Source: Polydactylus sextarius
Taxonomy: Eukaryota; Chordata; Actinopteri; Polynemidae
Length of the DNA: 64,000 nt
NCBI GenBank assembly: GCA_016801845.1
Contig: CM028913.1
Span: forward strand, 22,038,065 to 22,102,064
Reading direction: 5' to 3'
The notes below the pieces were generated by a model, which searched no databases, had not been told where the DNA came from, and was given only the letters and a program-made list of their open reading frames with translations. Position 1 is the stretch's first letter, and each line of letters opens with the position of its first letter. Positions 60,666 through 64,000 of the stretch are shown in pieces. A program made the position numbers and the translations under genes.

Positions 60666-62999
60666 TTATATATATCTGATGCAGGGTTTTAATCCAACAC
60701 AGGCTGTATAGACTCACAAGCAACAGACACAGTAATTATAAAGTACTGATACAGAAGTGAATTCATGGGCACTGACTCCTCATTTTGCCTCGTTTTTAAA
60801 ATGTTTCTTCTGCCCCTCTTCTTCTCTTTGTAGTTTGAGAGGAGGTTCGACCCTGCCAAAGCCCGTGGAAACAGGATTAAACAGGCACCCCCGTTTCCTA
60901 ATTAATTGTCGGGATGTTTGGCTAATAAATCTTGGTTATCTGGTCCTCTAATCGTAGAGGGAGATAGCACAACTCTGACCCCCCGCCGCTGGAATTTTTA
61001 ACAGTCTGTGCTCCTGGTAATCAAGCTCTGAGAGATGTGTGGAGGGAAATATCTGCCTTATTTTTGCCCTTCTCCTAATTCAATTAACAAAGATAGGCCA
61101 GTGCACTGCGGAAATTATTGTGCATCGTTAGATTAGTCTCTAATTGGCTGGCGGTATTCTGCAGCAAGTTTGTGTGTTGGAGGGTAAAAGAGGACAGGAT
61201 TATGAGTAGACAGGAACTCTCCACAAAAAAAAAAAAAAAAAAGAAGTAAAGCAAAAGAAACTGTGCAAAGCACCTCCAGTTCAACCATGTGGACAGTTTC
61301 AGCACACACTTTATCTGTATCATGCTCTAGATGAGGGGGTGTTTTGGCATACTAGCATATATTTGAGTAAAAACAACACAGACGCCCTCACACCCGGAGG
61401 CACACGCCTCCAGCAATGGCAGCAGCAGCAGTCGTTGGTGTTAGGAAGCTCCCACTCTGCCACAAACAGATTCTCCTCCCTGGGGACTCACAGAATCCTA
61501 GTCCTACGCTAGATCCTAGTCTAGTTCTCTGGAAACTGTTGCAGCAAGAGAACCTGTGTGTGTGTGTGTACGAGTGTGTGTAAGTACAGGCATTTATAAT
61601 GCACCAACCAGAGCTCAGGAACAGAACTGCCATGTCATCTCATTCTCAGTATCACGCTACAGCTGGGTGTGAAATAAAACTCAAAGTGTTAGACAAGGAT
61701 AGAATATAAAACAGGGCGAGTCAGAGAGAGTGAGTGATGAGCTGAGATCCAGGTGGAAACATGAACCTCGAATACGGACTGAGTCTAAATTTGCATATTT
61801 TCACATTCACACTTTCTATTTTGAGCCTGGTGACATATATGAACTATTTACATAAACCACATCTCATCACTTTAATGTGTGAAAAATATATTTACAGATA
61901 CAAATAGAATTACTGGTTTGCTTTTGCAAACTAGTCCATTTCTAAGTAAATATGTCACCCCTGTTTCTCTTCCCTGCTGTTATTGTCTGTCTCTGTGTTG
62001 TCCCTTTCAAAATAAAAGCAAGATTTAGGAGGTGGAGGGACCACCAACATATTTTTAAACATGTGAAAATGGCAGCTGAGGATGAACAGAGCATCGTCAG
62101 CAACAAACACAGCTTCGTTTCCAAATCACATGATGCAAAAACAGTAAAATATTCATGTTCAAAGCAGGTGCCGTATTTTGGTGGTCGATAGTCCTGGTCA
62201 CATGTTGTGATCAGTCATTTCTAGTGTTTGACTCGGGACGACACAGTCCTGTCGCTCCACCAGTGAGAGCGCTGAGAACACACTGAACTGACTCAAGTAT
62301 CTGTTTCGAGTCACAGCCCGTGAGTGTGTTTCTGAGTAAAAATAGGTGGTTCTGATCCCAAACTGGGACCCCACATAAGTCAGAGGCCAAGCGATGTGTG
62401 AATCCCCCCCAGCTGTTTGCGGCTGCATCTCTGCAGCGGTGAAGGGGGTGGGAGGCGCCCAGCTGCATATCAGAGAGCATCCTCGCCACCTCAAAGAGAA
62501 AACACATCAGAAGAAAAGACGAACGTCGCCGCCTCCCTGAAGAAATCACGTTTCACCAGAACCAGACTTTGAACTCTTATGTTTCCCACAAGTTAGATTT
62601 TGAATGTCCCTGTTTTCTCAACGATGAAAAAACATTACAAGCAAAAGCGTATAAAAGAATATGAGTTTCCACTGAAGTTACGATTATGGCTTTTTCTATT
62701 GCTCCCCTCAGAGAGCGTGGCCCTCAGCAAGGTGACGACAAAGCAGCCCACATAGCAGTGGGACGTGGAACTTCATAATTGTACTGTCACAATAAAACTG
62801 ACGCAGAGCTTCCAGATTTCAGTTTATGGCACAACATAAAGTGACATGAGGGCGAAGCAGCTGATTTCTCTGAGCGCAGCCGCCTTGTGTGTCCTGGTGT
62901 AAATCAATTACCGTCCATGCAGGAAAGCAGTCGACGATGATGACTGCGTGCATCTGAGGGTTCCTGCCAAGCTTATTCACACACATGCTGGCGTTTGCA

Positions 63000-63026
63000 T
63001 TTTTTTTTTTTTTTTTTTTTTTTTTT
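63000..63026. repeat. T27 homopolymer
   Basis: Uninterrupted run of T followed by GGCGCC. No recognisable SINE or LINE body next to it. Confidence 0.97.
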
Positions 63027-64000
63027 GGCGCCAATTTACAGCTCATGCCATCGTCCTCGTTCCTGTCGTGTGATATTAGCATCTGAGTAAACGCTGTCAC
63101 ATCCTGGTGGAGGAAAAACCCCCAGCACTCATTAGTAGCAACAACCTGGGTGTGTTTCTCCGAGGGACACGCTCTTCACCACCATTATAAACAACAGAGA
63201 GAAAGCGTAGGACCATGAAGCCACAATTGAGCTTCTTCACCAACATCTATCATGTTTCTTTTCTTTTCTTCTTTTTTTTTTTTTTTTTGTTGTACTGGAG
63301 ATAGTTTTCTTCTCCAGAGTGATAGCGAGGAGGCTTCAAGCTGTGGCCGGCACAAGCCACGCATTTTGATCATGATCGCAAAAGACAGCCACGGTTTTAT
63401 GCCATTCACACTCTATAATTGCAGTCAATATTTCTGAAGGTAGGAGGTACTGAACAGATTTGATGGAGGCAGTAAAAACAGTAATGGCTGGGACTGTGAA
63501 AAGAGGAATCGAATGTAGTAATCCTACAGACGCCATAAAAGCTCACCAGGCGCTCTACAAAAACGAATATCTCTCATTTCGGAGGCGGCTGTAACCTCTA
63601 TCTTCTTGATTCCCAAACTCAGTGACGAGTCTGACATTTACAGCCAAAGAATGAAAAAAAAGCTCTATCTATATCTGCAGCAGGTCCAGTGTCTTGTGTT
63701 TGTAAGGTATATAATCTTCTCAAACATTTTATCATCCTCCACTCTCCAATGACACCGAGAAATCCTCATGTAAGCCAAACCGTCCTCCACTAATCCTTCT
63801 GTTCTCTGCTTGTTTTCTTTTTCCCTTTATTTTCCGAAGAGCAGGATGAAGATGAAAATTACCGTCTACATCTCAAGAATAAGCTGTCAAAATTTTATCA
63901 TAACAGGCTGAATTATCAATGTAATAAAGGGCCATTTTCTTTTCTTTCCAATTAAATAAAAGAGATGATGTTCACTAAATCATGATTTTAAAAAAAATAT

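Noticed and set aside
62198..62549. Two overlapping minus-strand frames of 98 and 112 codons.
   Set aside because: No similarity to the MAM N-terminus or to any family I know; codon texture is not coding-like.

Overview
The window is one stretch of teleost (most likely percomorph) nuclear DNA. It lies almost entirely inside a single gene read on the minus strand: ptpru, a type IIB receptor protein tyrosine phosphatase (PTPRK/M/T/U family; also called PTP-lambda, PCP-2, RPTP-psi). Eight consecutive coding exons are resolved. Each has AG/GT splice borders, and their phases join without a break. In transcript order (right to left) they are 272, 82, 116, 175, 294, 318, 110 and 202 bp, about 523 codons. 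They encode most of the MAM domain, the whole Ig domain and three fibronectin III repeats. By the family's exon layout they correspond to exons 3-10. The residues resemble PTPRU more than PTPRK, PTPRM or PTPRT (judged from memory, not a search). I cannot tell whether this is the ptprua or ptprub copy.

Layout: positions 1-1902 are the start of the intron after the last exon seen. From 1903 to 39222 lie the exons with introns of about 1.9-9.5 kb. From 39223 to the right edge (24.8 kb) is one unfinished intron where I found no further coding exon. The signal peptide, the N-terminal part of the MAM domain, the later FN3 repeats, the membrane segment and the phosphatase domains are all outside the window. 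No other protein-coding gene, structural RNA gene, CRISPR array or bacterial feature is supported. Nearly all long open frames in the introns are chance or low-complexity frames.

The introns hold typical fish interspersed repeats: a tRNA-derived SINE with a 12-bp target duplication, two hAT-like MITEs with 8-bp duplications, a large foldback element, several decayed LINE pieces including Rex3/RTE-like 3' ends, and three copies of an unnamed dispersed repeat. One MITE sits inside one of those three copies. There are also long simple repeats: (GATA) over about 214 bp, (GAG) over about 86 bp, (CA) and (TA) tracts, and a roughly 1-kb degenerate A-rich satellite.

I did not find a new biological system. 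The observations most worth checking are: the foldback element with two facing CTCF-like motifs in its arms; the long GU tract just downstream of the exon 5 splice donor; the datable MITE-in-repeat insertion; and a small CpG-rich, YY1-motif-containing segment in intron 4 that could be an internal or antisense promoter. Copy numbers, conservation and family names are inferences from pattern recognition only.
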